Source of the DNA: Sphingomicrobium sp.
Lineage (GTDB): Bacteria; Pseudomonadota; Alphaproteobacteria; Sphingomonadales; Sphingomonadaceae
Direction of reading: 5' to 3'
Length of the DNA stretch: 6,101 bases
Assembly (NCBI GenBank): GCA_030146725.1
Contig: JASLBJ010000036.1
Span: 1 to 6,101 of the forward strand
The position numbers were made by a program, and so were the translations under genes. Numbering within the stretch: the stretch's first letter is position 1; every line of letters starts with the position of its first letter. Positions 1-5,680 of this stretch are shown in pieces. The notes under the pieces are model-generated. The model saw only the letters and a list, made by a program, of their open reading frames with translations, was not told where the DNA came from and searched no databases.

Positions 1-63
1 GCGGTCCGGCTTGCAAGCGACCTCGCCGGCCACCCCCGAGCCGTGCTGATAACCTGGGTTTGA
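1..63 (+). CDS. prmC: C-terminal end of release factor glutamine methyltransferase (partial)
   Basis: Frame 1 is open from the window edge to a TGA at 61-63 and encodes 20 residues ending in DLAGHPRAVLITWV. A 'DLAG-x-PR-(A/V)-V' tail is typical of PrmC/HemK, the enzyme that uses S-adenosylmethionine to methylate the glutamine of the GGQ motif in peptide-chain release factors. The catalytic NPPY motif lies outside the window, so the call rests on the short tail and on context: in alphaproteobacteria prfA, prmC and a DUF4167 gene are often consecutive, and a DUF4167 gene follows here. The 5' end is cut by the window edge. With only 20 residues, a chance resemblance cannot be excluded. Confidence 0.62.
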   Translation, partial: AVRLASDLAGHPRAVLITWV

Positions 64-307
64 ACGAAATCGCTTGGATAATGCCCTGTTCCCCTTTACA
101 TCGTTGGGCAGGGCCGGGCCCGCGCTACCCACGCAAGCGAAAGCGCAACCCGTCTTCTACCCCCGACGCAATCGGCCGTTCGCTCGCGCTAAGGCTTCAA
201 AGCGCAGACCGGAACGAGAGGGTCAGAGCCGCTCCCCCGGTCATGCCGGGTGCGCTGCGCTGCTCCGCCGAGACAAAGGGGATTTCTCTGCTTTGAGAGG
301 TTCTGAT
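64..307 (+). other. Gap between prmC and the DUF4167 gene
   Basis: These 244 bp hold no gene that I can support. The DUF4167 frame is open back to a TTG at 74, but the extra 78 residues are Arg/Pro/Ala-rich and unlike the family N-terminus, so I treat them as untranslated. A short hairpin, CCCGG (236-240), loop TCATG, CCGGG (246-250), lies 58 nt before the start codon and has no T-tract. GATAAT at 77-82 resembles a -10 box, but TTGAAC at 60-65 is only 11 bp upstream, too close to form a sigma70 promoter. A promoter or a long 5' UTR is likely here but is not resolved. Confidence 0.4.
295..300 (+). promoter_or_regulatory. Ribosome binding site that fixes the TTG start of the DUF4167 gene
   Basis: GAGAGG sits 7 nt before the TTG at 308-310. 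No ATG or GTG in this frame is better placed, and the protein from this TTG begins MINNRQQGNRRRGRGG, the basic N-terminus expected for sphingomonad DUF4167 proteins. Confidence 0.6.
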
Positions 308-1102
308 TTGATCAACAATCGGCAACAGGGCAATCGCAGGCGCGGTCGTGGAGGCCAGCGGCCCCCGAACATGAGCGGTGGCGGCGGCGGACGCAGCGAT
401 GGCAATCGCCAGGACAACCGCCAGCGCGGCAATGCGGCGCAACTGCTCGAAAAGTACAAGAGCATGGCCCGCGACATGCAACTCGCCGGCGACCGCGTGC
501 AGACTGAATATTACCTTCAGTTCGCCGATCATTATTACCGCGTCCTCGGCGAAAGCCGCGCCCGCTACGACGAGCAGCGGCGCGCGCGCGGCGAGGATCC
601 CGACGACGACGACAATGACGACGAGATGATGGACGGCGACGACAGCCAGTCCGACAACCGCGACGATGGCCGCGACGAGCAGCCGCGCTTCGAACGCCAG
701 GACCGTACCGAACGGCAGGACCGCCGCCCCGACCGCAACGACCGCCCGGAGCGCAACGAGCGCCCGGAGCGCAACGAGCGTCCAGAGCGCAATGAGCGTC
801 CCGAGCGGACCGAACGTCCTGAGCGAGCCGAACGCCCCGAGCGCCCGGAACGGGCCGAGCGCCCGCGCCGTGTCGCCCGCGAGGACGGCTCGGCCGACGA
901 TCGCCCGCAGCGGACCAACAACATCGAACGCCCGGCTCCGGTCGGCGAAAGCATCGCCTTCGACGTGCTTCCCCCCGCCATCGGCCGCGACGTCCCCGAC
1001 AGTGCCGGTGCCGACGGCCTCGACGAAGCGCCCAAGCCGCGCCGCCGGGTCCGCCGTCCGCGCGTCACCGAAGGCGAAGGCGAGACCGCTCCAGCCGCCT
1101 GA
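308..1102 (+). CDS. DUF4167 domain-containing protein
   Basis: 264 aa, function not established. The DUF4167 domain covers about residues 1-90: a basic Asn/Arg/Gly-rich start (MINNRQQGNRRRGRGG), a Gly/Asn/Gln-rich linker, then a helical core at about 42-90 (NAAQLLEKYKSMARDMQLAG, then a YYLQFADHYYR segment) that is highly characteristic of the family. Next come a strongly acidic patch (97-112, DPDDDDNDDEMMDGDD), an Arg/Glu/Pro hexapeptide repeat (about 146-188) and a basic C-terminal stretch (243-252, KPRRRVRRPR). There is no signal peptide or membrane helix, so it is probably cytoplasmic. The RGG-like N-terminus and charged low-complexity tail would suit binding to RNA, ribosomes or DNA, but that is inference. 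The start is TTG with GAGAGG 7 nt upstream; an in-frame extension back to 74 is open but looks non-coding. The gene follows prmC in the same direction. Confidence 0.88.
   Translation: MINNRQQGNRRRGRGGQRPPNMSGGGGGRSDGNRQDNRQRGNAAQLLEKYKSMARDMQLAGDRVQTEYYLQFADHYYRVLGESRARYDEQRRARGEDPDDDDNDDEMMDGDDSQSDNRDDGRDEQPRFERQDRTERQDRRPDRNDRPERNERPERNERPERNERPERTERPERAERPERPERAERPRRVAREDGSADDRPQRTNNIERPAPVGESIAFDVLPPAIGRDVPDSAGADGLDEAPKPRRRVRRPRVTEGEGETAPAA
743..871 (+). repeat. 18-bp in-frame tandem repeat coding RPERNE-type hexapeptides
   Basis: Five 18-bp units run from 743 to 832. Units 1 and 2 (743-760, 761-778) are identical (CGCCCGGAGCGCAACGAG) and units 3-5 drift (RPERNE, RPERTE, RPERAE). A more degenerate stretch (RPERPERAERPRR) continues to about 871. 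They encode residues 146-188 of the DUF4167 protein, a highly charged and probably disordered segment. The two identical copies suggest recent slippage or unequal exchange. Confidence 0.85.
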
Positions 1103-1113
1103 CCTTCGAGCCA

Positions 1114-1162
1114 ACCCGCAACTGTTGCGCGTGATCAACATCGCGCGTCACAGTTGTCGGGT
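1114..1162 (+). terminator. Long imperfect hairpin after the DUF4167 gene, possible terminator
   Basis: An inverted repeat begins 12 nt after the DUF4167 stop. ACCCG (1114-1118) pairs with CGGGT (1158-1162), CAACTGT (1119-1125) with ACAGTTG (1150-1156), and GCGCG (1127-1131) with CGCGC (1142-1146). One base is bulged at 1157 and a small internal loop lies at 1126/1147-1149. This gives 17 pairs around a 10-nt loop. No T-tract follows, so it is not a canonical intrinsic terminator; it could instead protect the 3' end of the mRNA or be an operator for the downstream genes. Confidence 0.5.
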
Positions 1163-1188
1163 CGGCCACCGCTAGTTGACCTCAAGGA

Positions 1189-1194
1189 TATAAT
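1189..1194 (+). promoter_or_regulatory. Possible -10 box for the DUF4139 operon
   Basis: A perfect TATAAT lies 37 nt before the ATG at 1232. No acceptable -35 is found at 16-18 bp spacing, and TTGACC at 1176-1181 is only 7 bp upstream. The match is striking in such GC-rich DNA, but the promoter is incomplete by sigma70 rules. Confidence 0.35.
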
Positions 1195-1231
1195 GTAACA
1201 CGGTGCGCTCCGACCTGGACGGAGGGCTGTA

Positions 1232-2752
1232 ATGCGTGTGTCTTTCTGGCTGTGCTCGGCGCTCGCCGCCGCCTCGCCGCTCTCCGCCCAACCCGTGCCG
1301 CAGATGGTGCTCGCACCGTCATCGACCGCACAGGGCGATGTCTCGGTAACGATCTACAACAACAATCGCGCACTGGTCGAAGACCGCCGCCAGATGGACC
1401 TTCCGGCCGGCCGCAGCCGCCAGGAGTTCCGCGACGTCTCGGCGCAGATCGAGCCGGCGACCGTAAGCCTCACGGGCCGCGGCATCGGCATCATCGAGCA
1501 GAACTTCGACTTCGACCTGCTGTCGCCCTCCGCGCTGATGCAAAAGGCCGTCGGCCAGACCGTCACCATCATCCGCACCAACCCCGGCACGGGCGCCGAA
1601 ACCCGCGAGCGTGCGCGGATCCTCGCGGTCAACGGCGGGGTCGTGATGCAGATCGGCGACCGCATCGAGGTGCTCCGCGACGACGGCATCCCTGCGCGAG
1701 TGATCTTCGACAAGGTGCCCGAGACGTTGCGCCCGCGACCGACCTTGTCGGTCACCCTCGACGCTGCCGGCGGTGGTCGCCGGCCCGTAACCCTGACCTA
1801 TTTGACTCCGGGCCTCGCCTGGGCCGCGGACTATGTCGCCTTGTTCGATGAGGCCAACAACCGGATGGATGTCCAGGGCTGGATCACGCTGACCAACAAC
1901 AGCGGCACGCCGTATGTGAACGCCTCGACCCTGCTCGTCGCCGGGTCGGTCGGCAGCGCACGCGGCGGCTACGACGAATATGGCGGCCGCTATCCGCCTC
2001 CGCCCCCGCCACCGCCGCCACCACCGGGCGACCTGCGCCGCGCCGGCACCGAGACCGCGCGGCGCGAGCGCCTCGGCGACTTCTACCTTTATCCGCTGCC
2101 GGAGCGTACGACGATCGCCGACAAGCAGACCAAGCAGGTCAGCTTCCTCGACGTCAGCGGTGCCCCGGCGCAGCGCGGCTACGAATTCCGCAACGGCTGG
2201 CTGTCGACCGCCGACCAACCTTTGAGCGTCAACAGCGTGCTGCGCTTCTCGAGCAGCCGCAACGCCGGTCTTGGCGATGCGCTGCCCGCGGGCACCGTCC
2301 GGGTCTATCAACGCGACGCCCGCGGCAATCCGCAGTTCGTCGGCGAGCACCGCATCGGCCACACGCCGATGGGCTCGGACATCGGGCTCGCCACCGGCCA
2401 GGCGTTCGACGTCAAGGTGCGCCCGATCGTCGACAGCCGCAGCCGCATCGACTCGGGCGAGTGGCAGCGCACCGCCCGCTTCCGCATCCGCAATCCCGAC
2501 GGCAGCCAGACCGGCGGCGAGATGGAGGTCCAGCAAAGCTATTGGCGAACGCAAATGCGCTATGTCGTCAGCAACGCCAGCCCCCGCCCCGTCACCGTCG
2601 ATCTCGTCCAGTCAGGGCTCTCGTGGGATACCCGCGTCAGCCAGGAAAGCCTGCGGTCGGAGAAGCTCAGCGCCGACGAGGTTCGCTGGCGCGTTCCTGT
2701 CCCGGCCAATGGCGAGGCGATCGTCACCGCGACTTTCGACACGCGTTACTAG
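1232..2752 (+). CDS. Exported DUF4139 domain-containing protein (first of tandem pair)
   Basis: 506 aa. The start ATG has GGAGG 6 nt upstream (1221-1225). An N-terminal signal peptide (hydrophobic run from about residue 4, cleavage probably after Ala19 in LSA|Q) sends it to the periplasm or outer membrane; Cys8 is not in a lipobox. The mature protein is beta-rich. DUF4139 landmarks include LLSPSAL near 96-102, PTLSVTL near 170-176 and VTLTYLTPGLAWAADY near 186-201, the last being the most typical segment of the family. A polyproline run of 11 (residues 255-265) splits the domain, followed by RRERLGDFYLYPLPERTTI. The C-terminus is rich in predicted strands and ends with VPANGEAIVTATFDTRY. DUF4139 occurs in bacterial envelope proteins, including ones annotated as mucoidy-inhibitor-like, but no reaction is established. 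It shares an operon with the next gene, whose ATG is 2 nt after this TAG stop. Confidence 0.87.
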   Translation: MRVSFWLCSALAAASPLSAQPVPQMVLAPSSTAQGDVSVTIYNNNRALVEDRRQMDLPAGRSRQEFRDVSAQIEPATVSLTGRGIGIIEQNFDFDLLSPSALMQKAVGQTVTIIRTNPGTGAETRERARILAVNGGVVMQIGDRIEVLRDDGIPARVIFDKVPETLRPRPTLSVTLDAAGGGRRPVTLTYLTPGLAWAADYVALFDEANNRMDVQGWITLTNNSGTPYVNASTLLVAGSVGSARGGYDEYGGRYPPPPPPPPPPPGDLRRAGTETARRERLGDFYLYPLPERTTIADKQTKQVSFLDVSGAPAQRGYEFRNGWLSTADQPLSVNSVLRFSSSRNAGLGDALPAGTVRVYQRDARGNPQFVGEHRIGHTPMGSDIGLATGQAFDVKVRPIVDSRSRIDSGEWQRTARFRIRNPDGSQTGGEMEVQQSYWRTQMRYVVSNASPRPVTVDLVQSGLSWDTRVSQESLRSEKLSADEVRWRVPVPANGEAIVTATFDTRY

Positions 2753-2754
2753 CC

Positions 2755-4269
2755 ATGCGCGCGGCCGTCCTGCTGCTCGCCCTGGGCGCTGCGGCGCAGG
2801 CGAGCGCGCAGGCGATCGTCGCGTCGCCGGCGCCGGACCGCGTGGCGGTGACCGTCTATCGCGATCCCGACCGCGGGCTGCGGCCGCTCAACCTTTCCTG
2901 GCTAGGGGGCTATGCGCTGGTCAGCGAAACGCGGCGAGTGAGCCTTCCAGCGGGATCGAGCGAGCTGCGCTTCGAAGGCGTGACGCAAGGCATCGTGCCG
3001 CAAAGCGCGATCGTCACCGGCCTTGGCCAGGCGGTGCTCGAGAAGAACCGCGATACCCGGCTGCTGTCGCCGGGTGCTCTGCTCAACGCCTACCTTGGCG
3101 AGCGCCTGACGCTGCGCCGAACATCGCGGGCGACCGGCGCCGTGCGCGAACAGGACGCAATCGTCCGCGCGACTGCCGACGGCGTCGTCCTGCAGACCGA
3201 ACAAGGCTTCGAAGCCCTTCGCTGCACCGGACTCAATGAGACGCTGGTCGCCCCGGCCGTACCCGCTGACCTCTCGGCCAAGCCGACCCTCTCGGTGCGC
3301 GTGCGCAGCCCCGGGCCGGTCACCCGCGACGTGACCCTGTCCTACATCAGCAACAATTTCGACTGGCAGGCGGACTATATCGGCGACCTATCCGCCGACG
3401 GCCGTACCCTGCAGCTATTCGGCTGGATGACGCTTGCCAACGGCGACGAGACCGGCCTTGCCGACGCCGCTACCCAGGCGGTCGCCGGCAAGCTCAACCG
3501 CGAGCGTGTCTGGGTGCCGCAGGGCGAGGCGCGGCCGATCACGCTCAATTGCTGGCCGAGCGGCACCACCAGTAGCGACCTACCCTCGCCGATCACCGCT
3601 CTTGCGGAGGAGATCGTAGTCACCGGTTCGCGGGTCAGCGCCGCGATGGCACCTCCGCCGCCACCTCCACCACCGCCCTCACCGGAGCGCGACGGAGACG
3701 TCATGGCGCAGCAGGAACGGCTCGGTGACGTGCGCCTCTACCGGGTGCCGATCAGCGTCACCGTCGCCGCCCGATCGCAAAAGCAGATCGCCCTGCTACG
3801 GCAGCCGCGGGTCAGAATCGAAAACCTGCTCAAGCTGCGGCTAGCGCCCGGGCAGGACTATGACGGCTGGCTCGAACGCACCCTGGTCACGCGCAACCGC
3901 AGCTCGGACGGCCTCGGACTGCCGCTCCCCGCGGGCAAGTTCGTCCTGTTCGGCAATCGCGAGGGTCGGCGCATCCTGCTTGGAGAGGGCCGCATCGACG
4001 ACCACACCATCGGTGAAAAGGTCGAGATTTCCGTCGCGACCTCGACCGGCGTGCGAGCAAGGCAGCGCCCCTATGCCGGACCGGACGGGCTCGGCGGACA
4101 GCTGCTCGAACTCACCAGCGACCTGCCTCGCGACCAGATCGTCGAAATCGAGCTGCCGCTGTCCGCACGTACGGCGCGTGGCGGCTCCTTGGTCCAGCGC
4201 GACGGCTACATGCTGTGGCGCATCAGGGTCCCGGCCAACGGCAGCAGGACCCTTCGCTATCGCTCCTGA
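2755..4269 (+). CDS. Exported DUF4139-like protein with TonB-box-like linker (second of tandem pair)
   Basis: 504 aa. The frame is open much further upstream, but that part overlaps the preceding gene. ATG 2755 starts an ideal signal peptide (hydrophobic run 3-14, ASA|Q cleavage after Ala18). No clear Shine-Dalgarno precedes it, so translation probably depends on coupling to the gene ending 2 nt earlier. It is a diverged paralogue of that gene: both share an LLSP-x-AL segment, PTLSV, a VTL(T/S)Y...W-x-ADY core, a polyproline run, then ERLGD and a VPANG near the end. Its differences are an insert near residues 30-46, two cysteines (157 and 266), and EEIVVTGSR at 285-293 just before nine prolines (300-308). 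That motif resembles the TonB-box region of sphingomonad TonB-dependent receptors. No beta-barrel or plug domain is evident, so it is not a receptor itself. Function unknown. The last 13 bp overlap the convergent thioesterase gene. Confidence 0.84.
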   Translation: MRAAVLLLALGAAAQASAQAIVASPAPDRVAVTVYRDPDRGLRPLNLSWLGGYALVSETRRVSLPAGSSELRFEGVTQGIVPQSAIVTGLGQAVLEKNRDTRLLSPGALLNAYLGERLTLRRTSRATGAVREQDAIVRATADGVVLQTEQGFEALRCTGLNETLVAPAVPADLSAKPTLSVRVRSPGPVTRDVTLSYISNNFDWQADYIGDLSADGRTLQLFGWMTLANGDETGLADAATQAVAGKLNRERVWVPQGEARPITLNCWPSGTTSSDLPSPITALAEEIVVTGSRVSAAMAPPPPPPPPPSPERDGDVMAQQERLGDVRLYRVPISVTVAARSQKQIALLRQPRVRIENLLKLRLAPGQDYDGWLERTLVTRNRSSDGLGLPLPAGKFVLFGNREGRRILLGEGRIDDHTIGEKVEISVATSTGVRARQRPYAGPDGLGGQLLELTSDLPRDQIVEIELPLSARTARGGSLVQRDGYMLWRIRVPANGSRTLRYRS

Positions 4270-4637
4270 TCGATCGCGCGCGGCCGGTGCTGCTCGTCGA
4301 GCGCGACAAAGGTGAACAAGCCTTCGGTGACCTTGACCTCGGTTGCGCCGCGGTCGCGATGCGCGACGACCTCGATCCGTACTTTCATCGAGGTTCGTCC
4401 GACATGCTCGACTGTCGCAAACACGGAGATGAGATCGCGCAGGTTGATCGGCGCAATGAACTCCATCCGCTCGATCGCCACCGTCGCCACCGGCCCATCG
4501 GCGCGGCGCGAGGCGACGATGCCCGCGGCGATGTCCATTTGGCCGAGCACCCAGCCGCCGAAGATATGCCCGTTCGCGTTGATATCGCCGGGTCCTGGCA
4601 CGACTCGCAGGATCGGCACGCGCTCGAGATTGGTCAT
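4257..4637 (-). CDS. yciA: Acyl-CoA thioesterase, YciA-type hotdog fold
   Basis: 126 aa, a full-length single hotdog domain. It should hydrolyse acyl-CoA thioesters to the free acid and CoA in the cytoplasm. The N-terminal block GDINANGHIFGGWVLGQMD (residues 17-35) closely matches the YciA active-site region (N-x-N-G-x-IFGGW-x-x-x-QMD), and Asp35 is the expected catalytic acid. VATVAIERMEFIAPI (50-64) and a C-terminal EGLFTFVALDEQHRPRAI (103-120, the strand and tail found in YciA proteins) also fit. YciA enzymes of other bacteria accept a broad range of acyl-CoAs; the substrate here cannot be read from sequence. The start ATG (4635-4637) overlaps the TGA of the upstream membrane-protein gene as ATGA, with an AAAGGA ribosome site inside that gene. 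The 3' end overlaps the convergent DUF4139 gene by 13 bp. Confidence 0.9.
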   Translation of the reverse strand: MTNLERVPILRVVPGPGDINANGHIFGGWVLGQMDIAAGIVASRRADGPVATVAIERMEFIAPINLRDLISVFATVEHVGRTSMKVRIEVVAHRDRGATEVKVTEGLFTFVALDEQHRPRAIDQER

Positions 4638-4918
4638 TCGCCATCCTTTGCAGACTTGCGGGTCGCCTCATCATCATGCCCGCTGCTTGCGCTGAGGAAG
4701 GTCAGCGTCATCAAAGCGGTCCCGAGCAGAACCGTCAGCCCCACTCCGAGCGCGGTCGCGATCAGCATGTGCAGGTGGAAACCCTCGTCACCGCGCGCGA
4801 CCAGCCCCACTGCAAGCGCTGCAACTACCACCGCAAGCAGCGCCATCCAGCGCATGATTCGGCCAAAGCGCCGAAACATCGACAGCCGCGGGCTGGGGAT
4901 CGGGTCGGGGCTTGGCAT
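4634..4918 (-). CDS. Small two-helix membrane protein of unknown function
   Basis: 94 aa, no family recognised. A short Pro/Ser-rich and then basic N-terminus (FRRFGRIMR, residues 15-23) leads into a hydrophobic helix at about 24-41 (Trp/Ala/Val/Leu-rich). A short loop with ARGDEG follows, then a second helix at about 51-74, and a charged tail (SGHDDEATRKSAKDGE). The positive-inside rule suggests that both ends are cytoplasmic. The start at 4918 is chosen because AAAGGAG lies 4 nt upstream; the internal Met14 has no ribosome site, and the frame upstream of 4918 runs into the divergent CBS gene. The TGA overlaps the thioesterase ATG (ATGA), so the two are probably translationally coupled and this gene leads the operon. 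Whether the protein has any role in acyl-CoA or lipid metabolism is unknown. Confidence 0.72.
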   Translation of the reverse strand: MPSPDPIPSPRLSMFRRFGRIMRWMALLAVVVAALAVGLVARGDEGFHLHMLIATALGVGLTVLLGTALMTLTFLSASSGHDDEATRKSAKDGE

Positions 4919-4944
4919 CGGGCTCCTTTGGCGTTGCCCACTGG

Positions 4945-5007
4945 GACTCGCAAGGCTTGAGGAGTATCGCAGGGGCACAGCTGTACGACTCGCAGGAGGG
5001 CTTGAGG
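4945..5007. repeat. Imperfect direct repeat in the divergent intergenic region
   Basis: GACTCGCAAGGCTTGAGG (4945-4962) recurs as a 21-bp copy (4987-5007) that shares GACTCGCA and CTTGAGG and has three extra bases. The copies start 42 bp apart (about four helical turns), between the divergent membrane-protein and CBS genes. The second copy contains the CBS gene's ribosome site (AGGAGG, 4994-4999). A palindrome, ACAGCTGT (4977-4984), lies between them. This could be a regulatory site or a small duplication. No convincing promoter was found in these 91 bp for either gene. Confidence 0.45.
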
Positions 5008-5009
5008 CC

Positions 5010-5438
5010 ATGACGATTGCGGCAATCCTCAAGGACAAGGGCAGCGAGGTCGCAACCATCGCCGGTGACGAGCCGGTCAGCAGCGCGGTTGCGACGCTCG
5101 GCCAGCGGCGAATCGGTGCGCTTCCGGTACTCGACCGCGGCGAAGTGGTCGGCATCATCTCAGAGCGCGATGTCATCTATTGCCTGCGCAGCCACGGCCC
5201 CGAGGTGCTCGGCTGGCCGGTGTCGCGGGTGATGACCGCGCCGGCGATCACTGCCGATCCCGCAACGCCAGTGCTGTCGGCGCTGGCACTGATGACCAAA
5301 CGGCGCATCCGCCACCTGCCGGTCTTGGCCGAGGGGTCTCTGATCGGGATCATCTCCATCGGCGATCTGGTCAAGCACCGGATGGAGCGGATCGAGGCCG
5401 AAGCCGAAGCGATGCGCGCCTACATTCAGGGCGCTTGA
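5010..5438 (+). CDS. Tandem CBS domain protein
   Basis: 142 aa consisting almost entirely of two CBS domains: CBS1 at about 8-62 (RRIGALPVLDRGEVVGIISE then RDVIY) and CBS2 at about 73-125 (VMTAPAITADP, then RRIRHLPVLAEGSLIGIISI with GDLVK). Paired CBS domains form a Bateman module that commonly binds AMP, ATP, other adenosine nucleotides or S-adenosylmethionine and acts as an energy sensor; the ligand here is unknown. No fused effector domain is present, so it would act on a partner protein. A short Glu/Ala-rich helix (126-138) closes the protein. ATG 5010 is the only sensible start: AGGAGG lies at 4994-4999, a 10-nt spacing that is slightly long. The frame extends far upstream without a stop, but through the divergent genes and without CBS sequence. 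It lies 149 bp before the rRNA promoter, in the same direction. Confidence 0.9.
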   Translation: MTIAAILKDKGSEVATIAGDEPVSSAVATLGQRRIGALPVLDRGEVVGIISERDVIYCLRSHGPEVLGWPVSRVMTAPAITADPATPVLSALALMTKRRIRHLPVLAEGSLIGIISIGDLVKHRMERIEAEAEAMRAYIQGA

Positions 5439-5472
5439 TCTGGGTTCGTACCGAAAAATAGTTTGGATCAAG
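5434..5472 (+). terminator. Weak inverted repeat at the end of the CBS gene
   Basis: CTTGATC (5434-5440, including the stop codon) is complementary to GATCAAG (5466-5472). The 25-nt loop contains a smaller GGT-TCGT-ACC hairpin (5443-5452). There is no T-tract, so a terminator role is only a possibility. Confidence 0.25.
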
Positions 5473-5564
5473 GCGTTGAAAGGGGTTGAAGCCGGCGAAC
5501 TTGGGGCTATTTAGCCATCCAGCGAGCGGGACTTCGGTTCGGCAAGCGTCACCGAGACGGCCAA

Positions 5565-5587
5565 TGCAACAAAATTGCAAAAAGCCA
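5565..5587 (+). promoter_or_regulatory. A-rich UP-like element of the rRNA promoter
   Basis: The tract runs up to the -35 box and includes CAACAAAATTGCAAAAAG. It is far more A-rich than its surroundings and lies where the RNA polymerase alpha subunit C-terminal domain contacts rRNA promoters. It also contains a small inverted repeat, TGCAA-CAAAA-TTGCA (5565-5579). Confidence 0.55.
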
Positions 5588-5616
5588 TTGACGTGATTTG
5601 GAGGTGCCCATATATG
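5588..5616 (+). promoter_or_regulatory. rRNA operon promoter (-35 TTGACG, -10 TATATG)
   Basis: TTGACG (5588-5593) and TATATG (5611-5616) are separated by exactly 17 bp. Transcription should begin near 5623. The bases after the -10 (CCCCTCC, 5617-5623) form a GC-rich discriminator, the feature that makes rRNA promoters sensitive to ppGpp and to initiating-nucleotide levels in well-studied bacteria. The promoter faces the 16S gene with a ~345-nt leader. Confidence 0.78.
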
Positions 5617-5680
5617 CCCCTCCAGCAGCGGCGGCGGCCTAATGGGTCGGCCACCGTTTCGCGCCTCTTCTTAGTCGGTA

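Noticed and set aside
197..1141. 314-codon minus-strand reading frame opposite the DUF4167 gene
   Set aside because: It is a shadow of the GC-rich plus-strand gene. Its translation is a low-complexity Ala/Val/Leu sequence mirroring the charged repeats, with no family features.
1319..2554. 411-codon minus-strand reading frame opposite the first DUF4139 gene
   Set aside because: It is antisense to a well-supported exported protein, has no recognisable domain, and is explained by high GC at third codon positions.
2461..2754. Upstream extension of the second DUF4139 frame
   Set aside because: It overlaps the end of the first DUF4139 gene in another frame and is Arg/Pro-rich. The signal peptide begins exactly at ATG 2755.
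3841..4677. 278-codon minus-strand frame across the thioesterase and DUF4139 genes
   Set aside because: It is in a different frame from the clear YciA-type thioesterase and consists of Arg/Ala/Gly-rich sequence without motifs.
4215..5009. Long upstream extension of the CBS gene frame
   Set aside because: It runs antisense through the thioesterase and membrane-protein genes. The CBS protein begins at ATG 5010 with its own ribosome site.
4919..5176. N-terminal extension of the small membrane protein frame
   Set aside because: It would overlap the divergent CBS gene. A good ribosome site precedes the start at 4918.
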